Shown one piece after another: positions 8,927 to 17,220 of a stretch of DNA of 64,000 nt; positions within the stretch are counted from its first letter, which is position 1; every line of letters starts with the position of its first letter. The position numbers and the translations under genes are program-made. The notes under the pieces are model-generated. The model was not told the DNA's origin, searched no databases, and was given only the letters and a program-made list of their open reading frames with translations. Source of the stretch: Streptomyces nigra (lineage in GTDB: Bacteria; Actinomycetota; Actinomycetes; Streptomycetales; Streptomycetaceae); the NCBI RefSeq assembly GCF_003074055.1, contig NZ_CP029043.1, forward strand, positions 3,154,501-3,218,500, written 5' to 3'.

Positions 8927-9547
8927 TTGCCTCACTTCGCGGACGGCACCGAGTCTGCCAAACGGACGTTGCGGCGAGAGCTCCTCGCGGTAAGGGGCAG
9001 GTTGACACCCGATGACGTGCGGGAATCCGCGGCGGCGCTGGCGGAGCGCGCACTGTGCCTCGCGGAGCTGGCGCAGGCGGGCACGGTCGCCGCGTACGTC
9101 TCCGTGGGAAGCGAACCCGGCACCCTCGCGCTGCTCGACGCGCTGCGCGCGCGGGGCGTGCGCGTCCTGCTGCCCGCCCTACTGCCCGACAACGACCTGG
9201 ACTGGGGCCCGTACACCGGACGGGACGGGCTCGTCCGCGTCCAACACGGCGGAAAGATGGCTCTTTTCGAGCCCCCCGGCCCGCACCTGGGCCCGGACGC
9301 CGTCACCGAGGCCGACGTGGTGCTGCTGCCGGGCCTCGCCGTCGACGCGCGCGGGATGCGTCTCGGGCGGGGCGGCGGATCGTACGACCGGGTGCTGGCC
9401 CGGCTGGAGAGCGCGGGCGTCGATCCGGCGCTCGTGGTGCTGCTGTACGACACGGAGGTCGTCGCCCGTGTCCCCGAGGAGCCGCACGACCGTCCGGTGC
9501 ACGCGGTGGTGACTCCGTCGGGGGTCCGGCGCTTCCCCCGGACCTGA
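8927..9547 (+). CDS. 5-formyltetrahydrofolate cyclo-ligase
   Basis: About 206 residues from the chosen start. Family marks: AKRTLRRELLAVRGRL (ATP-binding Lys/Arg), VAAYVSVGSEPGT, LLPGLAVDARGMRLGRGGGSYDR (the glycine-rich ATP loop with D-x-x-G-x-R-L-G-R-G-G-G-x-Y-D) and the C-terminal VVARVPEEPHDRPVHAVVT. It uses ATP to convert 5-formyl-THF to 5,10-methenyl-THF in folate recycling. TTG at 8927 has GGGAG six bases upstream and gives the usual length. An ATG at 8894 is in frame but has no ribosome site. It is convergent with the penicillin acylase gene over a strong terminator. Confidence 0.9.
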   Translation: MPHFADGTESAKRTLRRELLAVRGRLTPDDVRESAAALAERALCLAELAQAGTVAAYVSVGSEPGTLALLDALRARGVRVLLPALLPDNDLDWGPYTGRDGLVRVQHGGKMALFEPPGPHLGPDAVTEADVVLLPGLAVDARGMRLGRGGGSYDRVLARLESAGVDPALVVLLYDTEVVARVPEEPHDRPVHAVVTPSGVRRFPRT

Positions 9548-9560
9548 CCGCCGTACGCGA

Positions 9561-9592
9561 ACGGGCCCTCCACGCAGGCGTGGAGGGCCCGT
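9561..9592. terminator. Bidirectional terminator
   Basis: A 15-base arm ACGGGCCCTCCACGC and its perfect complement with only two bases between; a tetraloop would leave 14 pairs. It lies between two convergent stop codons. Confidence 0.85.
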
Positions 9593-9610
9593 CGCACGAT
9601 CGGCGGACGG

Positions 9611-12376
9611 TCAGGGCCGCAGCACCAGGGTGTCGCTGGTGGAGCCGTCGACGGCCTGCTTGGAGAAGGACCAGTCGAGCAGTTCGCCGTCGGCCCACTT
9701 GTCCGTCTGGTCGGTGTAGTGGGCGTTGTAGGCGTGCCCGGAGGCGCCGGTGAGATTGATCCACTTCGACTTGTCGAGGTCGCCGAGGTTGACGACCATC
9801 CGCATCGACGGCACCCACACGACCCCGTAGCCGCCGGCCGCGTTCCAGCCGCTCGCGTTGACCGTGGCCTCGCCGCCGCTGAGTTTCCAGGGGCCGCGGT
9901 TGAGGGCGTACTGGAGGAAGCCCGGGCCCTCGGTGCCGAGGGTCTGGTTCTTCAGGAACAGGCGGTGCAGGCGGCCCCAGCTCCAGGTGTCGATGTCCTT
10001 GCCGAGCTTCGCGGTCAGCTCCCAGCGGGCGTCGACCATGGCGCGCGCGAACAGGTCGTCGCGGTTGCGGTCGGCTCCCTTGCGGGGGCCCGCGTCCGGT
10101 GTCTTCCACCAGTCGCTGTCCGGGTCGTCCATGAGGGCGCGCACCACCTCGAACCAGCGGTCGCCGCCGTCCGGCTGCGCCTGGTCGGCGTCGCGCTCGC
10201 CGCACTCGCGGACCTTCTGCACCTCGTCGGCCGGGCCGGTGGTGCTGACCGGGTCGACGTACAGGCACTGGCCCTTGACCCGCAGCTCCTTGGGCAGCTT
10301 GTGGCCGAAGGCGAGCTTGAGGATGTTGCGCCACACCGAGTTGAAGTAGGCGGCGGCCGCCGAGTCGGCGTCCTGGGTGTAGTCCCAGCCCTCCAGCAGC
10401 TCCTGCGCCTCACGGACGTCGGGGTCCGCTATGTCGATCTTCAGCAGCTGGGGCACCAGCAGCTTGGCCATCTCGCTGCTGTTGTCGAGCTGCATCTGGC
10501 GCATGTCGTCGGTGGAGATCTTGCCGCCGCCGTCGATCTTCGACTGGATCAGGTCGTTGATGCGCTGGCTGCGGGCGCCGTAGCCCCAGTCCGTGGTCAG
10601 CGTGTAGGGATACTTCTTGTCGACGACGGCCTGGTTGGCGGTGACGATGTAGCCGCGCTTCGGGTTGTACTCGTACGGCAGTTCGTCCTCGTCGAGGTAA
10701 CCGGTCCAGCGGGACTTGGGGTCCCAGCCGGGGGCCGGCACGGAGCCGTCGTAGCCCTGCGCGCGCGTGGGGATCTTCCCGGGCAGCGTGTACCCGATGT
10801 TGTCCTCGCGGTCCGCGTAGATCAGGTTCTGCGAGGGCACGTCGAAGAGGGCGGCCGCGGCGCGGAAGTCGTTCCAGTTCTTCGCCTTGTCCATGGCGAA
10901 GACGGCGTCCATGGTGGTGCCGGCGTCCAGCGCGGTCCAGCGCAGCGAGATGCCGTAGCCGTCGCCGCGGTCGGGCGCCGCGGTGTCCACGGTGGCCTTC
11001 CTGCCGACCTTGACCAGCTCGGAGCTGCGGTCGGAGAGCAGCGGGCCGTTCTTCGTCGCGCGTACGACGATCTTCTTCGGTTCGCCGCCGGCGACCCTGA
11101 TGGTCTCCTGGCGGGTGGTGAACGGCACCGTCTTGCCGCCGTACAGGTAGCCGTCGCCGGACACCTTCTCCAGGTACAGGTCGGTGACGTCGACGCCGGA
11201 GTTGGTCATGCCCCAGGCGATGGCCTGGTTGTGGCCGATGACGACGCCCGGCATGCCCGCGAAGGTGTAGCCGGCCACGTCGTACTGGCAGGAGGCGGAG
11301 ACCGAGCGGCAGTGCAGGCCCATCTGGTACCAGACGGACGGCAGCGACGCCGACAGGTGCGGGTCGTTCGCCAGCAGCGGCTTGCCGGTGATGGTGTGCT
11401 TGCCGCCGACCACCCAGGAGTTGGAGCCGATGCCGTTGCCGTTCACACCGACGGCCGTGGGCAGCCCGTCCAGGACGTCCTGGAGTCCCGCCAGCTGGCT
11501 CTGCAGACCGGTGGTGCCGGACGAGGAGGCGCCCGCGGTACCTGCGGTCCCCGTACCCCCGGTGCCCGTGCCACCGGCCGTGGCGTCCTGCGGCCCGTAC
11601 GTCTTGGTGACCGCGTCGTAGCCGCCGGTCCGGACGATCGGCTTGTTCCGGTCGTACGGGTACTGCGGGTACAACTCGGCGATCTGCTTGGGGCCGAGCC
11701 GGCTCGTCATCAGGGCGCGGTCGATCTCGTCCTGCATGTTGCCGCGCAGGTCCCAGGCCATCGCCTTCAGCCAGGCGATCGAGTCGACCGGGGTCCACTG
11801 CTCGGGCTTGTAGTCGTTGGTGAAGCCGAGCGCCGCGTACTCCAGGGAGATCTCCGCGCCGTCCTTGCCGGCCAGGTAGGCGTTGACACCCTTGGCGTAG
11901 GCCTGGAGGTACTTCTTGGTGGCGGCCGACAGCTTGGTGTCGTACTCCTGCTTGGCGATGCGGTCCCAGCCGAGGGTGCGCAGGAACTCGTCGTTGTCGA
12001 CCTGCCCCTTGCCGAACATCTCCGACAGCCGGCCCGAGGTCATGTGCCGGCGGACGTCCATCTCCCAGAACCGGTCCTGCGCCTGCACGAAGCCCTGCGC
12101 CATGAACAGGTCCTCGTCGGAGGACGCGTAGATCTGCGGCACGCCGTAGCCGTCCCGCTTGACGTCGACCGGCCCGGACAGCCCGTCGAGCGTGAGCGAG
12201 CCCTTGGTCTGCGGGAAGGACGCGCGGACGGTGCTGATGGACCAGTAGGCACCGCCGGTGACACCCGCGATGACGGCCAGCACCAGGACCAGGACGAGCA
12301 GACGCGCTCTGCGCCCCTTCTTCCTGCCGGATTTGCCGGGCTGCTGACCCGTGGAGGCGGTGGTGTTCGGGGGCAT
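9611..12376 (-). CDS. Penicillin acylase family protein (Ntn hydrolase), membrane-anchored
   Basis: A 921-residue enzyme precursor. After a basic N-terminus (GKKGRRAR) one membrane helix (about residues 26-45) anchors or exports it. The alpha part carries GVPQIYASSDEDLFMAQGFVQAQDR, typical of penicillin amidases. The autoproteolysis site is the Gly-Ser of GNGIGSNSWVVGG; Ser at about residue 318 becomes the N-terminal nucleophile of the beta subunit. A threonine-glycine-rich spacer precedes the cut. Such enzymes hydrolyse amide-linked acyl groups, including acyl-homoserine lactones and beta-lactam side chains; the substrate is unknown. ATG at 12376 has AAGGA six bases upstream; a longer in-frame start at 12436 lacks one. 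Confidence 0.93.
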   Translation of the reverse strand: MPPNTTASTGQQPGKSGRKKGRRARLLVLVLVLAVIAGVTGGAYWSISTVRASFPQTKGSLTLDGLSGPVDVKRDGYGVPQIYASSDEDLFMAQGFVQAQDRFWEMDVRRHMTSGRLSEMFGKGQVDNDEFLRTLGWDRIAKQEYDTKLSAATKKYLQAYAKGVNAYLAGKDGAEISLEYAALGFTNDYKPEQWTPVDSIAWLKAMAWDLRGNMQDEIDRALMTSRLGPKQIAELYPQYPYDRNKPIVRTGGYDAVTKTYGPQDATAGGTGTGGTGTAGTAGASSSGTTGLQSQLAGLQDVLDGLPTAVGVNGNGIGSNSWVVGGKHTITGKPLLANDPHLSASLPSVWYQMGLHCRSVSASCQYDVAGYTFAGMPGVVIGHNQAIAWGMTNSGVDVTDLYLEKVSGDGYLYGGKTVPFTTRQETIRVAGGEPKKIVVRATKNGPLLSDRSSELVKVGRKATVDTAAPDRGDGYGISLRWTALDAGTTMDAVFAMDKAKNWNDFRAAAALFDVPSQNLIYADREDNIGYTLPGKIPTRAQGYDGSVPAPGWDPKSRWTGYLDEDELPYEYNPKRGYIVTANQAVVDKKYPYTLTTDWGYGARSQRINDLIQSKIDGGGKISTDDMRQMQLDNSSEMAKLLVPQLLKIDIADPDVREAQELLEGWDYTQDADSAAAAYFNSVWRNILKLAFGHKLPKELRVKGQCLYVDPVSTTGPADEVQKVRECGERDADQAQPDGGDRWFEVVRALMDDPDSDWWKTPDAGPRKGADRNRDDLFARAMVDARWELTAKLGKDIDTWSWGRLHRLFLKNQTLGTEGPGFLQYALNRGPWKLSGGEATVNASGWNAAGGYGVVWVPSMRMVVNLGDLDKSKWINLTGASGHAYNAHYTDQTDKWADGELLDWSFSKQAVDGSTSDTLVLRP

Positions 12377-12633
12377 CGCTGTCCTTGCTGTCCTAACGCG
12401 AGCGGCAGACGGTCCTGGAGTGCTGGGAGCAACCATAGGCGCAGGGCCCGGTCGGACTTGACGCGGAGTGGGGAACCGTAGCGGACGGACGTTCGATCAT
12501 GCCCGCCGGAGCGTCAAGAAATCGTCAAGAGTTAGGTAAGGTAATGAAGTAGTTGGGTGCGGAGAACCGCCACTTCGTGTCCTATGTTCATGAGCCCCCG
12601 CGCGCGTACGTGGGCCAGGGAAGGGAACGGCCG

Positions 12634-14133
12634 CTGACTGTCCACGACCTCAACCAGCTTCTGCTCGTCTGCTCGCTCGTGCTGCTCAGCGCCGTCGCTG
12701 CGGTCCGCATCTCCTCGCGAAGCGGCCTCCCCAGCCTGCTCGTCTACCTGGGCATCGGCGTCCTCATGGGCCAGGACGGCATCGGGATCCGCTTCGACGA
12801 CGCCGAGCTCACCCAGGTCATCGGCTACGCCGCCCTGGTCGTGATCCTGGCCGAGGGCGGACTCGGCACGAAGTGGAAAGAGGTCAAGCCCGTCCTTCCG
12901 GCCGCCTCCGCGCTCGCGACGGTCGGCGTCACCATCAGCGTCGGCGTCACCGCGTCGGCCGCGCACTACCTGGTCGGACTGGACTGGCAGCAGGCCCTGA
13001 TCATCGGGGCCGTCGTCTCCTCCACCGACGCCGCCGCCGTGTTCTCCGTGCTGCGCCGCATCCCACTGCCCTCCCGGGTCATCGGCACCCTGGAGGCCGA
13101 GTCCGGCTTCAACGACGCGCCCGTCGTCATCCTCGTCGTCGCCTTCTCCCACCGCGGTCCCATCGAGCAGTGGTACGTGCTGCTCGGCGAGATAGCGCTG
13201 GAACTGGCCATCGGCGCGGCCATCGGCCTCGCCATCGGCTGGCTCGGCGCCTGGGGGCTGCGGCACGTCGCGCTGCCTGCCTCCGGCCTGTACCCGATCG
13301 CCGTCATGGCCATCGCCGTCACCGCCTACGCGTCCGGCGCCATGGCCCACGGCAGCGGGTTCCTCGCGGTCTACCTCGCCTCGATGGTGATGGGCAACGC
13401 AAAACTGCCGCACTGGCCGGCCACCCGCGGCTTCGCCGAAGGGCTCGGCTGGATCGCCCAGATCGGCATGTTCGTCCTGCTCGGCCTGCTCGTCACCCCG
13501 CACGAACTGGGCGACGACATCGTGCCCGCCCTCGTCATCGGCCTGGCTCTGACCATGCTGGCGCGCCCGCTGAGCGTCGTGGCCTGCCTGACGCCGTTCC
13601 GGGTGGTCTGGCGGGAGCAGGCCCTGATGTCGTGGGCCGGCCTGCGCGGCGCCGTCCCCATCATCCTGGCGACGATCCCCGTGGTGAGCGGCGTCGAAGG
13701 CAGCGAGCGCATCTTCAACATCGTCTTCGTGCTGGTCGTCGTCTACACCCTGATCCAGGGGCCGACGCTGCCCTGGCTGGGCCGCAAGCTGAACCTCGGC
13801 CAGGGACCGGAGGCCGCCGACCTCGGCATCGAGTCGGCGCCCCTGGAGAGGCTGGGCGGACACCTGCTGTCGTTCGTCATCCCCGAGGGCTCGAAGATGC
13901 ACAACGTCGAGGTCGGCGAACTGCGGCTGCCGCCGGGCGCAGCCGTCACCCTCGTCGTCCGCGACGGAAAATCCCTCGTTCCGCAGCCGGCCACCGTGCT
14001 GCGGCACGGCGACGAACTCCTCGTGGTCGCCACCGACCCGGTGCGCGACCAGGCCGAGCGCAGGCTCCGCGCCGTCGGCGCGGGCGGCAAGCTGGCCGGG
14101 TGGCTGGGGACGGACGGGATGAGCCGGTCGTAG
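12634..14133 (+). CDS. Potassium/proton antiporter, CPA1 type with C-terminal TrkA_C domain
   Basis: About 500 residues. Some twelve membrane helices with CPA hallmarks are present: SGLPSLLVYLGIGVLMG, GAVVSSTDAAAVFSVLRR (ion-binding TDAAAV) and LEAESGFNDAPVVILV (the ND pair). A soluble RCK/TrkA_C-like tail is rich in beta strands (GSKMHNVEVGELRLPPGAAVTLVVRDG). It exchanges K+ or Na+ for H+ across the membrane. The start is unusual: the family N-terminus (TVHDLNQLLLVCSL) begins at a CTG (12634) behind GGGAAGGGAACGG, whereas the nearest GTG (12610) has no ribosome site. The region upstream (12377-12633) contains AT-richer repeats GTCAAGA and TTAGGTAAGG but no recognised riboswitch. Confidence 0.88.
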   Translation: MTVHDLNQLLLVCSLVLLSAVAAVRISSRSGLPSLLVYLGIGVLMGQDGIGIRFDDAELTQVIGYAALVVILAEGGLGTKWKEVKPVLPAASALATVGVTISVGVTASAAHYLVGLDWQQALIIGAVVSSTDAAAVFSVLRRIPLPSRVIGTLEAESGFNDAPVVILVVAFSHRGPIEQWYVLLGEIALELAIGAAIGLAIGWLGAWGLRHVALPASGLYPIAVMAIAVTAYASGAMAHGSGFLAVYLASMVMGNAKLPHWPATRGFAEGLGWIAQIGMFVLLGLLVTPHELGDDIVPALVIGLALTMLARPLSVVACLTPFRVVWREQALMSWAGLRGAVPIILATIPVVSGVEGSERIFNIVFVLVVVYTLIQGPTLPWLGRKLNLGQGPEAADLGIESAPLERLGGHLLSFVIPEGSKMHNVEVGELRLPPGAAVTLVVRDGKSLVPQPATVLRHGDELLVVATDPVRDQAERRLRAVGAGGKLAGWLGTDGMSRS

Positions 14134-14254
14134 GGACCGGTGCCCGGTCGCAGGGCCGGTGCCCGGTCGCAAGGCCGGTGCCGTGTGCGGCTTGCGCTGT
14201 GATGCGACTTGTTCCGGGGAAGTGCAGGCGGGGAGCCGGGGCGTGCTGGTTTTC

Positions 14255-14325
14255 ACAGGGGCTGGGGTCCAAGCCCCTGTACAATGCAGGTGACCCAGAT
14301 CGAACCAACTCTGCCTGACGCAGAG
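14255..14325 (+). promoter_or_regulatory. Leader region with two hairpins before an MFS gene
   Basis: In the 334-base gap 14134-14467 the first part is a GC-rich spacer with a GGTGCCCGGTCGCA-type repeat. A 9-bp inverted repeat ACAGGGGCT/AGCCCCTGT (14255-14280) abuts TACAAT (14279-14284), a good -10 hexamer. A second hairpin CTCTGC-CTGAC-GCAGAG follows at 14309-14325. Together they could be an operator plus attenuating leader for the exporter. Confidence 0.4.
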
Positions 14326-14467
14326 CTGGCGCGACCGTATGGCGGCCGGGACGCCCCTCCTCATCGTGGGCGCCGGTATCTACCGCAGTTCCGCGCAAGA
14401 GGACAGCTCTCGGCGCCGTCCCCCACCCGGTGGGGCCGCGCTACCAGGCGGCAGAAAGGCACGGGCC

Positions 14468-15757
14468 GTGGCATCCACGGTCACCGAGGAGCCGTCGAAG
14501 GACTCGGCCTCCTCCCGCCCGGGATACGGACAGCTGCTGCGCACCCGCGGCGCCTGGACGTTCCTGCTCCCCGGCTTCGCGGCACGCCAGCCGTTCGCGA
14601 TGCTGACCATCTCCATCGTGCTGCTGGTCCAGCACACCACCGGCTCCTACGGCGCGGCGGGCGCCGCCGCGGCCGTCACCGGCGTCTCCATGGCCGTCTT
14701 CGCGCCCTACAGCGGCCGTCTCGCCGACCGCTACGGGCAGCGGGCCGTGCTGATCCCCGGCGTCCTCGTGCACACCGTGTCCGGGCTGACGCTGACCGCG
14801 CTCGCCCTCGCACACGCGCCCCTGTGGGCGCTGTTCGTCGCGGCCGTGCCCACCGGCGCCTCGGTGCCGCAGGTCGGGCCGATGGTGCGGGCCCGCTGGG
14901 GCGTCAAGCTCCAGGGTTCGCCCCTGATGTCGACGGCCGCGGCCTTCGAGTCCGTCACCGACGAGCTGACCTTCGTCGTCGGCCCGCTGCTGGCCACCGC
15001 GCTGTGCACGGCCGTCGACCCGGCCGCCGGCCTGGTCACCGAGGCCACGCTCACCCTGGTGGGCGGACTGCTGTTCGCCGCGCAGCGGAGCACCCAGCCG
15101 GCCGTCACCGGCGGCGGGCACGCGCGCGTACGGCACGCCAGCGCGCTGCGCGTCCCCGGCGTGCGCGTGCTGATCGTGACGTTCCTCGGCATCGGTTCCG
15201 TCTTCGGCGGCATGCAGGTGTCCCTGGCCGCCTTCACCGAGTCGATCGGCAGCCCCGGCCTGAACGGCGTCCTGTACGGCACCTTCGCCGCGGGCAACAT
15301 GCTCGCCGGCCTCGTCTGCGGTGCCATCGTCTGGAAGGTCTCGCCGCAGCGCCGCCTCCTCGTCGGCTACGCCGCGCTGGCGCTGGCCGCGTCCGGGCTG
15401 TGGGCCGCGCACTCGGTCCTGGTGCTGGCCGCGCTGGGCCTGCTGGTCGGCATGTGCATCGCGCCCGCTCTGATCACCGGCTACACCCTCGTGGAGAGCC
15501 TGGTCCCGGCCGGCGCCCGCACCGAGGCGTTCACCTGGCTCACCGGCGCCGTCGCGCTCGGCCAGGCCGCCGCCGTCACGGTCGCCGGACAGCTGGAGGA
15601 CCGCCTGTGGGGCGGCGCCGGATTCCTGGTGCCCATGGGCGGCACCCTGCTGGCCCTGATCACGCTCCTGGCCTTGCGTTCACGGCTCGAGACCCGGGCC
15701 GCGGGGCGCACGGTCGCACGTGGCGTCGGTCACCGCGTGCCGGTGGCAGTGGACTGA
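14468..15757 (+). CDS. MFS transporter
   Basis: 429 residues with about twelve hydrophobic segments and the MFS motif FAPYSGRLADRYGQR between helices 2 and 3. It resembles drug or sugar exporters of the major facilitator superfamily; the substrate is unknown. The GTG at 14468 lies eight bases after AGAAAGG. Longer in-frame starts upstream (14339) would add a polar, arginine-rich stretch unlike other MFS proteins. A leader with two hairpins precedes it. It is followed by the FmdB gene with its own promoter. Confidence 0.88.
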   Translation: MASTVTEEPSKDSASSRPGYGQLLRTRGAWTFLLPGFAARQPFAMLTISIVLLVQHTTGSYGAAGAAAAVTGVSMAVFAPYSGRLADRYGQRAVLIPGVLVHTVSGLTLTALALAHAPLWALFVAAVPTGASVPQVGPMVRARWGVKLQGSPLMSTAAAFESVTDELTFVVGPLLATALCTAVDPAAGLVTEATLTLVGGLLFAAQRSTQPAVTGGGHARVRHASALRVPGVRVLIVTFLGIGSVFGGMQVSLAAFTESIGSPGLNGVLYGTFAAGNMLAGLVCGAIVWKVSPQRRLLVGYAALALAASGLWAAHSVLVLAALGLLVGMCIAPALITGYTLVESLVPAGARTEAFTWLTGAVALGQAAAVTVAGQLEDRLWGGAGFLVPMGGTLLALITLLALRSRLETRAAGRTVARGVGHRVPVAVD

Positions 15758-15763
15758 GCGGCC

Positions 15764-15789
15764 GGAATACGTCACTATGGATCGTCGTT
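15764..15789 (+). promoter_or_regulatory. Putative sigma-R promoter (GGAAT-N18-GTT)
   Basis: GGAAT at 15764-15768, exactly 18 bases, then GTT at 15787-15789. This fits the thiol-stress sigma factor SigR consensus of Streptomyces. The -10 element overlaps the left arm of the CIRCE element. Confidence 0.6.
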
Positions 15790-15814
15790 AGCACTCATCG
15801 AGTGAGAGTGCCAG
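15788..15814. promoter_or_regulatory. CIRCE-type operator (HrcA site)
   Basis: TTAGCACTC, nine bases, GAGTGCCAG. The heat-shock CIRCE consensus is TTAGCACTC-N9-GAGTGCTAA; read from the other strand this site is CTGGCACTC-N9-GAGTGCTAA. Only two of 18 arm positions differ. It lies ten bases before the FmdB start codon and covers the predicted transcription start. Confidence 0.75.
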
Positions 15815-15824
15815 GAGGAAGACA

Positions 15825-16148
15825 GTGCCGACCTACCAGTACCAGTGCACCGAGTGCGGCGAGGGCCTCGAGGCGGTGCAGAAGTTCACCGACGACGCCC
15901 TGACCGAGTGCCCCAACTGCCAGGGCCGCCTCAAGAAGGTGTTCTCCGCGGTCGGCATCGTCTTCAAGGGCTCCGGCTTCTACCGCAACGACAGCCGCGG
16001 CTCCTCGTCGAGCAGCTCGCCGGCGTCGTCGAAGTCGGCGTCTTCTTCGTCGTCGTCCGACTCCTCGTCGGCGTCCTCGACGGCCTCGTCCTCTTCGTCC
16101 TCCTCGGACAAGAAGGCGTCGAGCACCGGCACCTCCTCCGCCGCCTAG
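15825..16148 (+). CDS. FmdB family zinc-ribbon protein with serine-rich tail
   Basis: 107 residues. The first 45 form the FmdB/CxxC zinc ribbon (YQCTECGE ... CPNCQG, four cysteines, then KKVFSAVGIVFKGSGFY). The remainder is almost only Ser, Ala, Lys and Asp and is presumably disordered. The GTG start has a strong AGGAGGA site. Function is unknown in the family; a regulatory or metal-buffering role is guessed. The upstream CIRCE plus sigma-R promoter suggests induction by heat and thiol stress, which would suit a zinc-cysteine protein (inference). Confidence 0.9.
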   Translation: MPTYQYQCTECGEGLEAVQKFTDDALTECPNCQGRLKKVFSAVGIVFKGSGFYRNDSRGSSSSSSPASSKSASSSSSSDSSSASSTASSSSSSSDKKASSTGTSSAA

Positions 16149-16237
16149 CCCGCGGCGGCACCACCACTTCTTACGGGACCCTGTCGTCGTCCGGCGGCGG
16201 GGTCCTCGGTGTGTCCGGGGCCGGTTAGGGTGCGGAC

Positions 16238-17080
16238 ATGGCGAACAAGGCGAACGCCGAGCTCGGCGTGATCGGCGGCTCCGGTTTCTACTCCTTCCTC
16301 GACGACGTGACCGAGGTCCAGGTCGACACCCCGTACGGGCCGCCCAGCGACTCCCTCTTCCTCGGCGAGATCGCCGGCCGGCGAGTCGCCTTCCTCCCCC
16401 GGCACGGCCGCGGCCACCATCTGCCGCCCCACCGCATCAACTACCGCGCCAACCTGTGGGCGCTGCGCTCCCTCGGCGTGCGCCAGGTGCTCGGCCCGTG
16501 CGCGGTGGGCGGTCTGCGGCCCGAGTACGGCCCCGGCACCCTGCTCGTGCCGGACCAGCTCGTCGACCGCACCAAGTCCCGGGTGGGCACCTACTTCGAC
16601 GGACTGCCGCTCCCCGACGGCACCGTGCCCAACGTGGTGCACGTGTCGCTGGCCGACCCCTATTGTCCCACCGGCCGCGCCGCCGCCCTGAAGGCCGCGC
16701 GCGGCCAGGACTGGGAGCCCGTGGACGGCGGCACCCTGGTCGTCGTGGAGGGGCCCCGCTTCTCCACCCGCGCCGAATCGCTGTGGCACCAGGCGCAGGG
16801 CTGGTCCGTGGTCGGCATGACCGGCCACCCCGAGGCGGCACTCGCCCGTGAGCTGGAGCTCTGCTACACCTCGATGACCCTGGTCACCGACCTCGACGCG
16901 GGCGCCGAGACCGGCGAGGGCGTCAGCCACGACGAGGTGCTGCGCGTGTTCGCGGCGAACGTCGACCGGCTGCGGGGGGTTCTCTTCGACGCGGTGGCGG
17001 CTCTGCCGGCCGATGAGGACCGGGACTGTCTGTGTGCGGGGGCGTTGGGCGGGATGGATCCGGGGTTCGTGTTGCCGTAG
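16238..17080 (+). CDS. mtnP: S-methyl-5'-thioadenosine phosphorylase
   Basis: 280 residues of the PNP/MTAP class 2 family. Marks: LGVIGGSGFYSF, FLPRHGRGHHLPPHRINYRANLWAL (phosphate and base site), VVVEGPRFSTRAESLWHQ and GMTGHPEAALARELELCYTSMTLVTDLD. It cleaves methylthioadenosine to adenine and methylthioribose-1-phosphate in methionine salvage, or acts on related purine nucleosides. ATG start at 16238. It stands alone between the FmdB gene and the SAF-domain gene. Confidence 0.92.
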   Translation: MANKANAELGVIGGSGFYSFLDDVTEVQVDTPYGPPSDSLFLGEIAGRRVAFLPRHGRGHHLPPHRINYRANLWALRSLGVRQVLGPCAVGGLRPEYGPGTLLVPDQLVDRTKSRVGTYFDGLPLPDGTVPNVVHVSLADPYCPTGRAAALKAARGQDWEPVDGGTLVVVEGPRFSTRAESLWHQAQGWSVVGMTGHPEAALARELELCYTSMTLVTDLDAGAETGEGVSHDEVLRVFAANVDRLRGVLFDAVAALPADEDRDCLCAGALGGMDPGFVLP

Positions 17081-17220
17081 GGGCGCAGTGGTAGCCGGTT
17101 GCCGGGGGTGTAGCGGGCGTACCGGCGTACCTGGTGGGCGGAACGCCTCGTTCGAGGGGCGGGTTTTTCCACAGGCTGTGGGTTGTCCACGGGCCTCAGC
17201 GGGCGGCGGCGTGATGACGG

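Noticed and set aside
9719..12481. A 920-codon open frame opposite the penicillin acylase gene
   Set aside because: It is the antisense shadow of a GC-rich gene: Val/Gly/Ala/Arg-rich, no motif, no ribosome site, fully overlapped by a gene with clear Ntn-hydrolase signatures.
12530..12550. TTAGGTAAGG resembling an iron box (DmdR1/IdeR site)
   Set aside because: Only about half of the 19-bp consensus matches and the neighbouring genes are not iron genes.
12377..12633. c-di-AMP riboswitch before the K+/H+ antiporter
   Set aside because: No ydaO-type helices or conserved GGGGA segments could be aligned in the spacer.
14209..15903. Long open frame overlapping the MFS gene in another frame
   Set aside because: Composition is Arg/Gly/Pro-rich shadow sequence; the +1-frame MFS protein has membrane helices and motif A. 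Only its first codons (from 14284) were kept as a possible leader peptide.
17165..17191. Origin-like DnaA box cluster
   Set aside because: Only two imperfect boxes and none of the oriC genes (dnaA, dnaN) are present; kept only as a minor finding.
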